Positions 7,353 to 17,380 are shown, counted from the first letter of the stretch. The stretch: DNA of 64,000 nt from Micromonospora eburnea (GCF_900090225.1 NZ_FMHY01000002.1:2480001-2544000); one strand, 5' to 3'. A program made the numbers and translations. The notes: generated by a model not told the origin, from the letters alone.

Positions 7353-8239
7353 GTGACGACGGTGTCCGCTGAGGGAGGCCCGACCAGCGGGCCGACAGTG
7401 TTGCGCATGCTGCTCGGGGGCAGCTGCGCCGGCTCCGCGAGGGCGCCGGAGTGAGCCGGGAGAGCGCCGGCTGGGAGATCCGCTCCTCCGAGTCGAAGAT
7501 CAGCCGGATGGAGCTGGGCCGGGTCGGCTTCAAGGAACGCGACGTCGCCGACCTGCTCACCCTCTACGGCGTCACCGCCGCCGAGGAACGCGGGGCGCTG
7601 CTCAAGCTGGCCCGCGACGCGAACAGCCCCGGCTGGTGGCACCGCTACGGCGACGTGCTGCCCTCCTGGTTCCAGTCCTACCTCGGGCTGGAGGCCGCGG
7701 CCGCGCTGATCCGCACGTACGAGGTCCAGTTCGTCCCCGGCCTGCTCCAGACCCCCGAGTACGCCCGGGCGGTGATCCTGCTCGGCCACCGGGGCGCCCC
7801 GCCGGCCGAACTCGACCGGCGGGTCAACCTGCGCATGGAGCGCCAGCAGGTGCTGCGCCGCGGCGGCCCACCGCAGCTCTGGGCAGTGCTCGACGAGGCC
7901 GCGCTGCGCCGGCCCATCGGCGGCGTCGAGGTGATGCGCGGGCAGCTCGACGCGCTGATCGAGGCCACCGCCTCGCCGCAGGTCCGGCTCCAGATCATTC
8001 CCTTCGACGCCGGCGGCCACGCCGCGGCCAGCGGCGCGTTCAGCATCCTCCGCTTCGGTGACGCGGACCTCCCGGACATCGTCTACATCGAGCAGCTCAC
8101 CAGCGCGATCTATCTGGACAAGCGTGACGACCTCGACTATTACGCGCTGGCCATGGAGCGGCTCTGCGTGGAGGCCGCGCCCCCGGAGCGGACCCGTGAG
8201 CTGCTGACCCGCATCCGCGACGACCTCTACCCGGGCTGA
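7353..8239 (+). pseudogene. XRE/DUF5753 regulator (Scr1-like) with a -1 frameshift
   Basis: The reading frame from GTG 7353 (AAGGA at 7341-7345) gives a normal Scr1-type N-terminus (GPTVLRMLLG) but stops at 7450. The expected helix-turn-helix continues one base out of frame as QLRRLREGAGVSRESAGW and then reads through DUF5753 to 8239 (FVPGLLQTPEYARAV, IIPFDAGGHAAASGAFSIL). The break maps to the five-G run 7416-7420; six Gs would restore one continuous protein of about 295 residues. It is either a real inactivation of a DNA-binding regulator, a slippage site, or a sequencing error. The C-terminal half shows no decay, which favours error or a very recent event. Confidence 0.8.
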
Positions 8240-8244
8240 CCCGA

Positions 8245-8278
8245 CTCCCCGCCCCCGGCCCTCACCGGGGTCGGGGAG
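8245..8278 (+). terminator. 14-bp hairpin after the XRE gene
   Basis: The arms 8245-8258 and 8265-8278 (ctccccgcccccgg / ccggggtcggggag) pair with a single mismatch around a 6-nt loop, 5 bp after the stop codon. This fits a GC-rich actinobacterial terminator. Confidence 0.6.
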
Positions 8279-8370
8279 CGTCCCCGGCTGGCCGTCACCA
8301 ACCCGACCCGTCGGGCGGAGCCGGGCACCGGCTGGTGCCGCGCGCGGCGCGCCAGGCAGACTGGTCCACC

Positions 8371-9816
8371 ATGTCGCCGTTCACGCCCGCACTACGGCTG
8401 CACGATCGGTACGTCCTGCGCGAGCGCATTGGGCTCGGCGGGATGTCCGAGGTGTGGCGCGCCGACGACGAGGTGCTGCACCGCCCCGTCGCGGTCAAGG
8501 CCCTGGCCACGCAGCTCGCCGCCGACCCGCAACTGCGGGCCACCATCCAGCGCGAGGCCCGCGCCGCGGCCCGGCTCACCCACCCACACGTCACCCAGGT
8601 GTACGACTACGCCGAGGCCACCCTGCCCGACGGCACCCTGGTGCCGTACCTGGTGATGGAGCTGGTCGAGGGACACACCCTCGCCGACCGGCTGACCGGT
8701 GGGCCGCTCGCCTGGCCCGAGGCGGTCCGGCTGGCCGGTCAGGTCGCCGCCGCACTCGCCGCCGCGCACCGGATCGGCGTGGTGCACCGCGACATCAAAC
8801 CCGGCAACGTGATGCTCACCGAGACCGGCGCGAAGGTCCTCGACTTCGGCATCGCCACCCTCGCCGGGCCCCGGCACCCCCTCGCCGGCCAGACCGGTGA
8901 ACTGCTGATGGGCACGCCCGCGTACTTCGCCCCGGAACGGATGACACCCGGCCCGCCGAATCCCGCCAGCGACGTGTACGCCCTCGGCGCGCTGCTCTAC
9001 CGCACCATCACCGGACGGGCCCCGCTGCCCGTGCAGACCTGGCAGGACGTGCTCGACGTGCAGGCCCGGCAGACGCCGATCCCGCCGCTGCACGTCCCCG
9101 GGCTGCCCGCCGACGTCGCCGAACTCACTCTGGCCTGTCTGTCCGTCGACCCGGCCCGGCGGCCCACCGCCGGTCAACTCGCCGCCCGGTTCGGCGCCGG
9201 CCAACCCGCCGACCCGCCCACCGCGATCCTGCCCACGGTCGCCCGGCCCGAGCATCCGCGAACCCTCATCGACCGGGCTGCCGCGCCGGTGCGCCCGGGC
9301 CCGCCGGCGACCACCTCCCGGCAGCCCGCCCGGTCCAACCGACTCCTCGGCGTACTGGTCGCCGCCGGGCTGGCGCTTCTGATCGGCCTGGTCGGCACGC
9401 TGCTGCTCGACGACGACCCAGACCAGCCGCAGGGCGGCGGCACGGCCGCCACAACGCCGGCCGACGAGCCCGCGCCGGAGGCGACCGACACCCCCGAGCC
9501 GTCCGCCACGCCCGAGCCGGCCACCACCCAGCCGATGCCGGTCACCCTGCGCCAGCTCGCCGCCCAGTTCGTCGAGGTGCTCGGCCAGGCGTACGCCGAC
9601 CGGAAGATCGACCGCAAGATCGCCGAGGACCTGCGGAAAAAGGCCACCGAGCTGGAGCGCAAGCAGAAGGATCGGGGCAAGCGCCTCGCCGACCTGCGTA
9701 AACGGATCGCCGACGCGGCCGAGGACGAGAAGATCGACTCTGAAACGGCCGACGCCCTGCTGGCGCTGCTCGACGCGTACGAGCAACTGGGCGGCGGCGG
9801 CCGCGACGAGGGCTGA
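8371..9816 (+). CDS. Membrane Ser/Thr protein kinase without PASTA domains
   Basis: A 481-residue Hanks-type kinase. It has the Gly loop RIGLGGMSEVWRA, the ATP lysine in VAVKAL (~residue 42), the catalytic loop HRDIKPGNVML (~138-148), DFGIA and the substrate-positioning GTPAYFAPE. One transmembrane helix (about residues 325-347) follows a Pro-rich juxtamembrane linker. Outside the membrane there is an acidic Pro/Thr linker and a roughly 85-residue charged helical domain (residues ~393-478) resembling FIMAH-type helices. PknB-type muropeptide sensing is therefore unlikely. The start is the ATG just before MSPFTPALRLHDRY; there is no Shine-Dalgarno. Confidence 0.88.
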   Translation: MSPFTPALRLHDRYVLRERIGLGGMSEVWRADDEVLHRPVAVKALATQLAADPQLRATIQREARAAARLTHPHVTQVYDYAEATLPDGTLVPYLVMELVEGHTLADRLTGGPLAWPEAVRLAGQVAAALAAAHRIGVVHRDIKPGNVMLTETGAKVLDFGIATLAGPRHPLAGQTGELLMGTPAYFAPERMTPGPPNPASDVYALGALLYRTITGRAPLPVQTWQDVLDVQARQTPIPPLHVPGLPADVAELTLACLSVDPARRPTAGQLAARFGAGQPADPPTAILPTVARPEHPRTLIDRAAAPVRPGPPATTSRQPARSNRLLGVLVAAGLALLIGLVGTLLLDDDPDQPQGGGTAATTPADEPAPEATDTPEPSATPEPATTQPMPVTLRQLAAQFVEVLGQAYADRKIDRKIAEDLRKKATELERKQKDRGKRLADLRKRIADAAEDEKIDSETADALLALLDAYEQLGGGGRDEG

Positions 9817-9898
9817 CCGGGCGGACCAGTGCCGTGCGCCCGCATCCGCCGCCCACGCGTCCCGCGTCCGGTGTACGCCGTTCTCGCAGGGTTTCATC

Positions 9899-9933
9899 CC
9901 ATCCACGTCACGCGTGTCGCGTGACGTGGATGG
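9899..9933. terminator. 16-bp perfect hairpin
   Basis: ccatccacgtcacgcg (9899-9914) pairs perfectly with cgcgtgacgtggatgg (9918-9933) around a 3-nt loop, 83 bp after the kinase stop codon. It is a very stable structure and a probable terminator for the kinase transcript. Confidence 0.6.
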
Positions 9934-10026
9934 CGCAGTGAGCAGGTGAGCGTGCCAACGAGCCCTGCCCGCCCGATCGCGCGCCGCGCCTGGGCCCTTC
10001 AGAGCCTGCCCGCCCCGACGAGTCCT

Positions 10027-10102
10027 TGATCGACTCCGTGTACGGCATGTGGTGGTCTCGACGGGGCCGGTGACCGCTGTTTGCGGCACATGGAGTGGGT
10101 CG
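10027..10102. repeat. Dispersed palindromic repeat, unit A1
   Basis: The unit starts tgatcgactccgtgtacgg and ends gcggcacatggagtgggtcg, the approximate reverse complement of its start, with inner arms tggtggtct and gtgaccgc. It belongs to a family also found at 10172, 30647, 55252, 55343 and 61170. Confidence 0.75.
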
Positions 10103-10171
10103 CCTTGGGTGCGGTTGTGGCTGGCACTCTTCCGTGCCTGCCTGCCTGCCCGGGCCCCGGGCTGGGGGCCT

Positions 10172-10247
10172 TGGTCGACTCCGTGTGCGGTATGTGGTGG
10201 TCTCGGCGGGGCGGGTGACCACCGTTTGCGGCACATGGAGTGGATCA
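10172..10247. repeat. Dispersed palindromic repeat, unit A2
   Basis: Second unit, in direct orientation to A1 and about 145 bp downstream. It runs from tggtcgactccgtgtgcgg to gcggcacatggagtggatca. The right end is the reverse complement of the family consensus TGATCCACTCC(A/G)TGTGC(C/G)GC. Confidence 0.75.
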
Positions 10248-10770
10248 CGGAGTTTCACGATCGCCCGGCGCCTGTTTTGCGCCGGATATCCGGTTCGGGG
10301 GTGTGGGGTGGCGTCCCCTCGGACGGAATGGTCGCGCGTCGGGGGTCGTTGAACCCGGGTGCACGGCCGAGGAAGACCCCTGACCCTGGGGGCGGCCCGC
10401 TTCGGGCGGTCCGCTTCGGCGGGGCTCGACTGCCATGTCGCCCCGCGTGGGCGGGTTGTGCCCCCGTTTGGGTGGGTGTCGCCTGGCTTGGATGGGCTGT
10501 CGCCCCGCGTGGGCGGTTTGTACCGGCCCATGGTCTGCTGTCGGCGGGCGCCCCAGGCCCCGGACCCGGACCCCGGGGAATGACGCCGGGTGGTCGGTCG
10601 TTGTACATGGTCCCGGCGCCGCGAAGAGGCGATCCCCCCATCGCCCCGTGAGCGTTCCGGTCGAAGACTTTCCCCCCTTGCTTTGAGCGCCTGACGGTGC
10701 TTGCGCACACAGAATTGCCGTCTCCCCTCTTGTCGGCGGGTGTGCGCCAACCCCCGAATGGAGCTTTGTC

Positions 10771-11352
10771 ATGAACACGATGCTGCGTAAGAGCGTTCTT
10801 GGTGTTGCTGGTCTGGCTTTCACCGGTGGTGTGTTCGCTGGTCCGATCGCGGCTCACGCGGCTGAGCCGGTGCACGCCAACCCGGCCGTCGTGCAGGCCG
10901 ACAAGCCGGACAGCGGCAAGCTGATCCCGCACGGTGTGCAGGGCGCGCAGTCGAAGATCGGTCTGAACGACGAGCAGACCGGCAACGTGAAGGCGATCAT
11001 CGCGGCGACGAAGAAGGCCGGGATGCCGGAGCGGGCCGCGGTGGTGTCGATCGCGACGAGTCTGCAGGAGTCGAAGCTGGAGAACCTGGGCCACCTCGGC
11101 GACAAGAATGACCATGACTCGCTGGGTCTGTTCCAGCAGCGTCCGTCCAGTGGTTGGGGTTCGCCGGAGCAGATCACCGATCCCGAGTACTCGACGACGG
11201 CGTTCCTGAAGGGCCTGAAGCAGGTTGACGGGTGGCAGGACATGCCGCTGACCAAGGCCGCCCAGACGGTGCAGGTGTCGGCGTACCCGGATGCCTACGC
11301 CCAGTGGGAGCAGCAGGCCGCTGACCTGGTCGCCCAGTACTGGAACAGCTGA
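10771..11352 (+). CDS. Secreted lysozyme-like (transglycosylase-fold) protein
   Basis: A 193-residue exported protein. The signal peptide is MNTMLRKSVLGVAGLAFTGG onward, with a likely cut at AHA-AEP near residue 31. The mature domain has an ATSLQESKLENL helix with a candidate catalytic glutamate, then DHDSLGLFQQRPSSGWG and a C-terminal AYAQWEQQA helix. This pattern is found in actinobacterial lytic-transglycosylase-like proteins that act on peptidoglycan. The gene uses many GGT/GCT/GTT codons early on, unlike its neighbours, which suggests high expression. A strong terminator follows. A paralogue lies at 29.5-30.4 kb. Confidence 0.75.
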   Translation: MNTMLRKSVLGVAGLAFTGGVFAGPIAAHAAEPVHANPAVVQADKPDSGKLIPHGVQGAQSKIGLNDEQTGNVKAIIAATKKAGMPERAAVVSIATSLQESKLENLGHLGDKNDHDSLGLFQQRPSSGWGSPEQITDPEYSTTAFLKGLKQVDGWQDMPLTKAAQTVQVSAYPDAYAQWEQQAADLVAQYWNS

Positions 11353-11359
11353 CCGACCC

Positions 11360-11393
11360 GAAAGGACCCCTCCCTCCTGGGAGGGGTCCTTTC
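11360..11393 (+). terminator. 14-bp perfect terminator hairpin
   Basis: gaaaggacccctcc (11360-11373) and ggaggggtcctttc (11380-11393) pair perfectly around a 6-nt loop, 8 bp after the stop codon of the secreted protein. Confidence 0.8.
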
Positions 11394-11437
11394 GTGTTCG
11401 TCCCTCGACGGGACGGGCGCTGGGACAGAGTCCTGGA

Positions 11438-12598
11438 ATGAGGATGAAACTGGGCGCTGCGGTGGTACTGGTGCTGCTGGCGGGGGCGTGTACCGAGACG
11501 ACACCGCGTACCTCCGCCGCTCCGCACGCCACGTCCCCGGCCCCCGGGCCGAAGAACGAGCCGAAGAACCACCTCACCGTGGTGGCCGCCGGGGATCTGC
11601 TGGTGCATCCGCCGCTCACCGAGCAGGCCGCCGCCGACGCGCGGGAGGCGGGCCGCGACGGCCACGACTTCAGTCGGGTGCTCGCCGCGATCCGTCCCCG
11701 GGTGAGCGCCGCCGACCTCGCCATCTGCCACATGGAGACACCGCTGGCGGAGCCGCAGGGTCCGTTCACCGGATGGCCGGCCTTCAGCGTGCCGCCGGAG
11801 TTGGCCGACGCGGCGGCCTGGGCCGGGTTCGACACCTGCTCCACGGCGTCCAACCACTCACTGGACGAGGGCATGGAGGGCATCACCCGGACCCTGGACA
11901 ACCTTGACCGGGTCGGGTTGCGGCATACCGGCACGGCCCGCAGCGCGGAGGAGGCGACCCGGACGAACATCCTCGACGTGGCGGGCGTCAAGGTCGCGCA
12001 GCTGTCGTACGCGCTGAGCTTCAACGACATCCCCCTGCCGGAGGGCAAGCCGTGGGCGGCGAACCTCATCGACCAGGAGGCCATTCTGGCGGCGGCGCAC
12101 CGGGCGCGAGCGGCCGGCGCCGAGATCGTCATTCTCTCCATGCACTGGGGGACCGAGTACCAGAACGCGCCGAACGACGACCAACTGGACCTGGCCCAAC
12201 AACTGCTCGCCTCGCCCGACATCGACCTGATCATCGGGTGCCACGTCCACGTGGTGCAGCCGTTCGAGAAGATCGGCAAGAAGTGGGTGGCCTACGGGAT
12301 GGGCAACCTCACCGCCCGGTTCGACGACGGCTCCCCGGAGAACACGCAGGACGCCGTGGTGCCCGAGTTCACCTTCACCCGCACCGGCTCGGGCGGCTGG
12401 GAGGTCAGCAGCGTGAGCGTGCTGCCGACCTGGATGGAGTACCGCCCGGCGGCTCGCGTGGTCGACCTGGTCAGCGCGGCCAAGGACCCGGCGGTGCCCG
12501 CCGCCGAGCGGGCGCACTACGCCGAGATCGAGAAGCGCATCAACGGGTACGTGGGCATGCGCGGTGCCTTCGAGGCAGGTCTGCGCCCCATCTCCTGA
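11438..12598 (+). CDS. CapA-family lipoprotein
   Basis: A 386-residue protein with a lipoprotein signal, MRMKLGAAVVLVLLAGACTE, lipidated at the Cys of the LAGAC lipobox. The mature part is a calcineurin-like CapA domain: VVAAGDLLVHPP, ICHMETPLAE, TASNHSLDEG, LSMHWGTEYQ, GCHVHVVQPFE and VAYGMGNLTA. The His/Asp/Asn residues in these motifs form the two-metal site. CapA proteins take part in poly-gamma-glutamate synthesis in Bacillus; most actinobacterial relatives are surface phosphatases of unknown substrate. No capBC is nearby, so capsule synthesis is not implied. A second in-frame ATG lies two codons downstream. Confidence 0.85.
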   Translation: MRMKLGAAVVLVLLAGACTETTPRTSAAPHATSPAPGPKNEPKNHLTVVAAGDLLVHPPLTEQAAADAREAGRDGHDFSRVLAAIRPRVSAADLAICHMETPLAEPQGPFTGWPAFSVPPELADAAAWAGFDTCSTASNHSLDEGMEGITRTLDNLDRVGLRHTGTARSAEEATRTNILDVAGVKVAQLSYALSFNDIPLPEGKPWAANLIDQEAILAAAHRARAAGAEIVILSMHWGTEYQNAPNDDQLDLAQQLLASPDIDLIIGCHVHVVQPFEKIGKKWVAYGMGNLTARFDDGSPENTQDAVVPEFTFTRTGSGGWEVSSVSVLPTWMEYRPAARVVDLVSAAKDPAVPAAERAHYAEIEKRINGYVGMRGAFEAGLRPIS

Positions 12599-12640
12599 TG
12601 TCCTGTCCTGCGGTCCGGCCGGCGGGGGGCGTCTTTCCGA

Positions 12641-12678
12641 CCCTTGGGCAGTTACCGTGCACGGCAACTGCCCAAGGG
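12641..12678. terminator. Bidirectional terminator between CapA-like gene and gdhA
   Basis: cccttgggcagtt (12641-12653) pairs with aactgcccaaggg (12666-12678), and the intervening ccgtgcacgg is itself a palindrome, so the 38 bp are nearly one continuous dyad between convergent genes. Confidence 0.8.
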
Positions 12679-12689
12679 CCGGCCGCTGC

Positions 12690-14048
<1,359 letters not shown>

Positions 14049-14141
14049 TCACCGGGCGGCAGCCCGGTCGTCCCCTGCCGTATCGGTCCGCGCTGACCGT
14101 CACCGGATAAGATAAACGCCGTCATCGGGTTCACTGGTCGG

Positions 14142-14450
14142 GTGGACGAGTTGATCTGGGACACAGTCCGGGCCTCCCGCGGCTGGCTGGACGCCGCCAA
14201 CGGCGCCGGAGACGCCGAGCTGACCTGCCGCATCCTCAAGCTCACCGAGGAGGCGGGGGAGGTCGCCGCCGCGTGGATCGGGACGCTCGGGCAGAATCCG
14301 CGCAAGGGGGTCACCCACACCCGCGAGGACGTCGCGGCGGAACTGGCGGACGTGGTGTTCACGGCGCTCGTCGCGATCGAGAGCCTGGGGCTGGACGCGC
14401 GGTCCGTGGTGTCGGGGTGCGCGGCCAAGGTGCGGTCCCGCCTGACCTAG
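14142..14450 (+). CDS. MazG-like nucleotide pyrophosphohydrolase
   Basis: A 102-residue all-helical protein with the MazG/iMazG metal motif: KLTEEAGEVAAAW followed later by AAELADVVFTALVAIE, giving the EExxE...ExxD ligands. Members hydrolyse nucleoside triphosphates to monophosphates and pyrophosphate for pool cleaning. The GTG start has no strong Shine-Dalgarno. A GATAAGATAAA stretch at 14105-14115 lies in the divergent region shared with gdhA and could contain promoter elements. Confidence 0.8.
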   Translation: MDELIWDTVRASRGWLDAANGAGDAELTCRILKLTEEAGEVAAAWIGTLGQNPRKGVTHTREDVAAELADVVFTALVAIESLGLDARSVVSGCAAKVRSRLT

Positions 14451-14520
14451 GCTAGCGCCCCCGCGACAGTTGCGTCACCCGTACGCTTCGTGTCCGGTGT
14501 TCGCCGCCATGGCGAACGCG

Positions 14521-14550
14521 GTGACCGGCGCGGGAAGCGGCACGTACAGT
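14521..14550 (+). promoter_or_regulatory. Promoter of the pirin gene
   Basis: GTGACC (14521-14526) and TACAGT (14545-14550) are separated by 18 bp, and the -10 box ends 6 nt before the GTG start. This indicates a sigma-A-type promoter and a leaderless mRNA. Confidence 0.5.
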
Positions 14551-14556
14551 CGGGCG

Positions 14557-15528
14557 GTGGACCGTACCGAATCCTTGCCGGCGCAGACCCTCCCACCTGG
14601 CGTGGGGCCGACCGACCCGGGCAGTGTGCTGCTGCCCGGCCACGACGTGCCGCTCGGCCGCTACACCACGGTGCGGCGGCTGCTGCCGCAGCGGCAGCGG
14701 CGGATGGTCGGGGCCTGGTGCTTCGTCGACCACTTCGGACCGGACGATGTCGCCGAACGGCCCGGGATGGAGGTGCCGCCGCACCCGCACACCGGGCTCC
14801 AGACGGTCACCTGGCTACTCGACGGCGAGATTCTGCACCGGGACAGCCTGGGCAACGTGCAACCGATCCGCCCCGGGCAGCTCAACGTGATGACCTCCGG
14901 CCACGGCATCGCCCACTCGGAACGGTCCCCGGCGGCGCGTCCGCCGCTGATGCACGGCGTCCAGCTCTGGGTGGCGCTGCCGGACCCGGCCCGCGCCGGC
15001 GCGGCCGACTTCGCCCACCACGCGGACCTTCCCGGGTGGCGCGACGGCGACCTGGAGGTGATGCTGCTGGTCGGCGAACTGGGCGGTGAGCGCTCCCCGG
15101 CGGTGGTGCACACGCCGCTGGTCGGGGCGCAGCTCGAGGTGCGTGGGCTGGCGCCGGTCAGCCTGCCGCTGCACCGCGACTTCGAGTACGGGCTGCTGGC
15201 GATGTCCGGCTCCGCCGAGGTGGACGGGGTGCCGTTCGCCCCGGGCGCGTTGCTCTACCTCGGCACCGGTCGGGACACGCTGACGGTACGCGCCGCCCCC
15301 GGCAGTCGGCTGCTGCTGCTCGGTGGGACGCCGTTCGAGGAGCCCCTGGTCATGTGGTGGAACTTCGTCGGCCGGTCGCACGAGGAGGTCGTCGCGGCTC
15401 GGGAGGACTGGATGGCGGGTCGACGCTTCGGCAGGGTCGCCGACGATCCGGCGCCGCCGCTGCCCGCCCCGGCGCTGCCCACGACCCGGTTGAAGGCCCG
15501 GGACCGGCACGGTGGCCTGCGCGGCTGA
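14557..15528 (+). CDS. Pirin family protein
   Basis: A 323-residue bicupin. The N-terminal cupin carries the pirin metal ligands in HPHTGLQTVTWLLDGEILHRD (His pair, later His) and NVMTSGHGIAHSERSP (His and Glu). The C-terminal cupin holds EYGLLAMSGSAEVDG and the closing MWWNFVGRSHEEV, a signature of the family. Pirins bind Fe(II) or other metals and some show quercetinase activity; others are redox-linked co-regulators. The start was chosen from the promoter position. The next gene begins 31 bp after the stop. Confidence 0.9.
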   Translation: MDRTESLPAQTLPPGVGPTDPGSVLLPGHDVPLGRYTTVRRLLPQRQRRMVGAWCFVDHFGPDDVAERPGMEVPPHPHTGLQTVTWLLDGEILHRDSLGNVQPIRPGQLNVMTSGHGIAHSERSPAARPPLMHGVQLWVALPDPARAGAADFAHHADLPGWRDGDLEVMLLVGELGGERSPAVVHTPLVGAQLEVRGLAPVSLPLHRDFEYGLLAMSGSAEVDGVPFAPGALLYLGTGRDTLTVRAAPGSRLLLLGGTPFEEPLVMWWNFVGRSHEEVVAAREDWMAGRRFGRVADDPAPPLPAPALPTTRLKARDRHGGLRG

Positions 15529-15559
15529 ATGCCCGGCTCCGGTCCGGGTACCCGCGGGC

Positions 15560-16225
15560 ATGCCGACCAGTGCGATTTCCAGCATCGAGGAGAAGAAGCG
15601 GCTGGTCCGCCGGCTCGCCGGGGACGGTCGCGGGTTCGCCGAACGGTACGGATTCCGGGTCACCAACAATCCGTCCCAGCTGTTCCAGGTGCTCTATCTG
15701 TCCGTTCTGCTCGCCCGCCGGGGAGATTTCCGCAAGGCGGTCGACGCCGCGCAGGCGTTGCGGGACAACGGCTGGGACAGTGCCGCCCGGATGGCCCGGT
15801 CGATGCAGACCGACCGGGTACGCGTACTGCGCGAGGCCGGTCAACGGGGCGATGTGGACGCGCTCGCGGACACCCTCGGCGATCTCGCCCGCGCCCTGGT
15901 GGACCGTTACCGGGGCGACCTGCGTCGGCTGCGTACGGCGGCGCAACAGGATCCGGCCCGCGAGCGGCGACTGCTCGCCGCGCTGCCCGGCGTGGACGAT
16001 CAGGTGATCGACCTCTTCCTGCGCGAGACGCAGGCGGTGTGGCGTGAGGTGGCGCCGGTAGCCGACCGGCGAGCGCTCGTCGCGGCCCGCCGGCTCGGTC
16101 TCGGACGATCCGCCGACGACCTGGCCGGGCTCGCCGGCAGTGGTGAGTCGGAGCGGCTGGCCTGGCTGGTGGGGGCACTGGCCCGGGTGGACCTGGAGAA
16201 GCGGTACGCGGAGCTGACCGGCTGA
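15560..16225 (+). CDS. Helix-hairpin-helix (endonuclease III-like) protein
   Basis: A 221-residue helical protein. The middle, SVLLARRGDFRKAVDAAQALRDNGWDSA, and the hairpin LLAALPGVDDQVIDLFLRETQ followed by PVADRRALVAARRLGLG resemble the HhH region of Nth/MutY-type glycosylases ('LPGVG..tA..fl....p.vD....R...RLG'). The C-terminal cysteine cluster of Nth is absent and the catalytic lysine cannot be assigned. It may be a DNA-repair enzyme of the HhH-GPD superfamily or a non-catalytic relative. It is probably co-transcribed with pirin. Confidence 0.55.
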   Translation: MPTSAISSIEEKKRLVRRLAGDGRGFAERYGFRVTNNPSQLFQVLYLSVLLARRGDFRKAVDAAQALRDNGWDSAARMARSMQTDRVRVLREAGQRGDVDALADTLGDLARALVDRYRGDLRRLRTAAQQDPARERRLLAALPGVDDQVIDLFLRETQAVWREVAPVADRRALVAARRLGLGRSADDLAGLAGSGESERLAWLVGALARVDLEKRYAELTG

Positions 16226-16441
16226 CCTCACGACGTGCGCCGGGACACAATTTCGCGATACTCACCCGATCGGATGATTCCATATCGTATGATGATCGTG
16301 GCAGTGATGCCCGCCCGGTTCGGGCGAACAGTCACCGCCTGGCGGTCGCGACCCGGTTCGGGCGTGATCGGCAGGGACAGGTGTTGCGTGGCGCCCCAGG
16401 TCGCGGTTCGTGGCCCGGGGCGCCCGCCTGTCCACAGTCGG

Positions 16442-17101
16442 CTATTTGGCCAGGCCGGCAAGCAGGTTCACCGTCGCTGCCACGATGATCGCACCGAACA
16501 GATATGACAGCAGCATGTGCCGCAGCACGGTCCGGCGTAGCTCGGCGCTGCTCAGGTCGGTGTCGGAGACCTGGAACGTCGCGCCCACGGTGAACGCCAG
16601 GTAGGCAAAGTCCGCGTAGCAGGGCGGTTCACTCTGGTGGAAGTCGACACCGCCGGGCTCACCGCCGTAGTAGAGCCGGGCGTAGCGGGCGGTGAAGACG
16701 GTGTGCACCACGAACCAGGAGACCACCACGCTGAGCACGCCCAGAGCGCCTCTGAGCGACACGGGGATGTCGGGCCGCAGTGGACGCGCGGCGGTCAACA
16801 GCACACCGACCGCCAGGAGGCTGACCAGGCAGGCGGTCAGGAGCAGCGCGTCTCGTGTGGCGCGGTTCGGGTCCTCGTGCAGGGCCAGCCGGGCCGTGGC
16901 CGCGGCGTCCGATCGCCACAGCCGGCGCCAGACCAGGACCAGCCAGGCCAGCGCGGCGGTGTCCCAGCCCACCAGCGGGCCGAGGGTCGGCGACAGGAGC
17001 ACCCCGACGACCGCACCGCACACGACCCCGACCAACCCCATCACGGCGAGCTGGATCCCGGCCGGAATGTGTTCGCGGGGGTGGCGGTCCGCCCCGGGCA
17101 C
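16442..17101 (-). CDS. DUF1345 membrane protein
   Basis: A 219-residue integral membrane protein with five or so hydrophobic segments: IQLAVMGLVGVVCGAVVGVL, WDTAALAWLVLVW, ALLLTACLVSLLAVGVLLTA, LGVLSVVVSWFVVHTVF and LLSYLFGAIIVAATVNLLAG. The DUF1345 hallmark Y(A/G)DFAYLAFTVGATFQVSDT is present; it resembles the pore segment of ion channels, but a channel role is not proven. It starts 9 bp after the DUF2795 gene and is likely co-transcribed with it. Confidence 0.85.
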   Translation of the reverse strand: MPGADRHPREHIPAGIQLAVMGLVGVVCGAVVGVLLSPTLGPLVGWDTAALAWLVLVWRRLWRSDAAATARLALHEDPNRATRDALLLTACLVSLLAVGVLLTAARPLRPDIPVSLRGALGVLSVVVSWFVVHTVFTARYARLYYGGEPGGVDFHQSEPPCYADFAYLAFTVGATFQVSDTDLSSAELRRTVLRHMLLSYLFGAIIVAATVNLLAGLAK

Positions 17102-17110
17102 CGGTGGGTG

Positions 17111-17380
17111 TCAGATGCCGCGCAGGTGTTGCGACACCCGCTCGTGGCGTTCCCGGGACTGCGCCGCACGCTGCGAGCGGCCCACCTCCGGGGCGGCGTC
17201 GATGCCGGCCGACCGGGCCACCTCGGTGCCGTTGGCGTAGTCCACCGGAGGCAGCGCCCGCAGCGCCTGCAACACGTCCGGGGGCGCGCCTTCCCGCTCG
17301 GCCTCGCGGATGACGTCGTCCTTGCCGGCCGGGTAGTCCAGCGCCGACAGGTACTCAAGGACGTCGGTGTAACTCGCCAT
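17111..17380 (-). CDS. DUF2795 protein
   Basis: An 89-residue soluble protein. The core TDVLEYLSALDYPAGKDDVI followed by AEREGAPPDVLQALRALPP matches DUF2795 ('YL.g.dyPa.k.eLv..A...gA...vl..L..lP'). The C-terminus is Arg/Glu/Ser-rich. The function is unknown. Such proteins are common in actinobacteria and in stress-associated gene clusters. Confidence 0.82.
   Translation of the reverse strand: MASYTDVLEYLSALDYPAGKDDVIREAEREGAPPDVLQALRALPPVDYANGTEVARSAGIDAAPEVGRSQRAAQSRERHERVSQHLRGI

Larger units (their letters stand above)
9934..10770. other. Non-coding, G-rich, repeat-filled interval before the secreted-protein gene
   Basis: About 840 bp with long open frames on both strands, but none has GC3 bias, a ribosome site or a recognisable protein; translations are Arg/Pro/Gly-rich. 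It holds two copies of the dispersed palindrome (listed separately), a tgcc tandem near 10137-10150, and short G-rich near-repeats around 10434-10520 (tgtcgccccgcgtgggcgg at two places). The last 100 bp lead into the ATG at 10771. I looked for a ydaO-type riboswitch and did not find its conserved core. Confidence 0.5.

Noticed and set aside
8392..10248. A 618-residue minus-strand open frame
   Set aside because: It is opposite the Ser/Thr kinase and the repeat region; no ribosome site or domain.
10049..10651. A 200-residue plus-strand open frame in the repeat region
   Set aside because: It runs through two palindromic repeats, has no third-position GC bias and no recognisable protein.
10560..10770. 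ydaO (c-di-AMP) riboswitch before the secreted lysozyme-like gene
   Set aside because: Such genes in actinobacteria often have one, but the conserved core (for example CCGACAGCTAACC-like segments) is absent.
11438..12598. Poly-gamma-glutamate capsule locus
   Set aside because: Only the CapA-like lipoprotein is present; capB and capC are missing.
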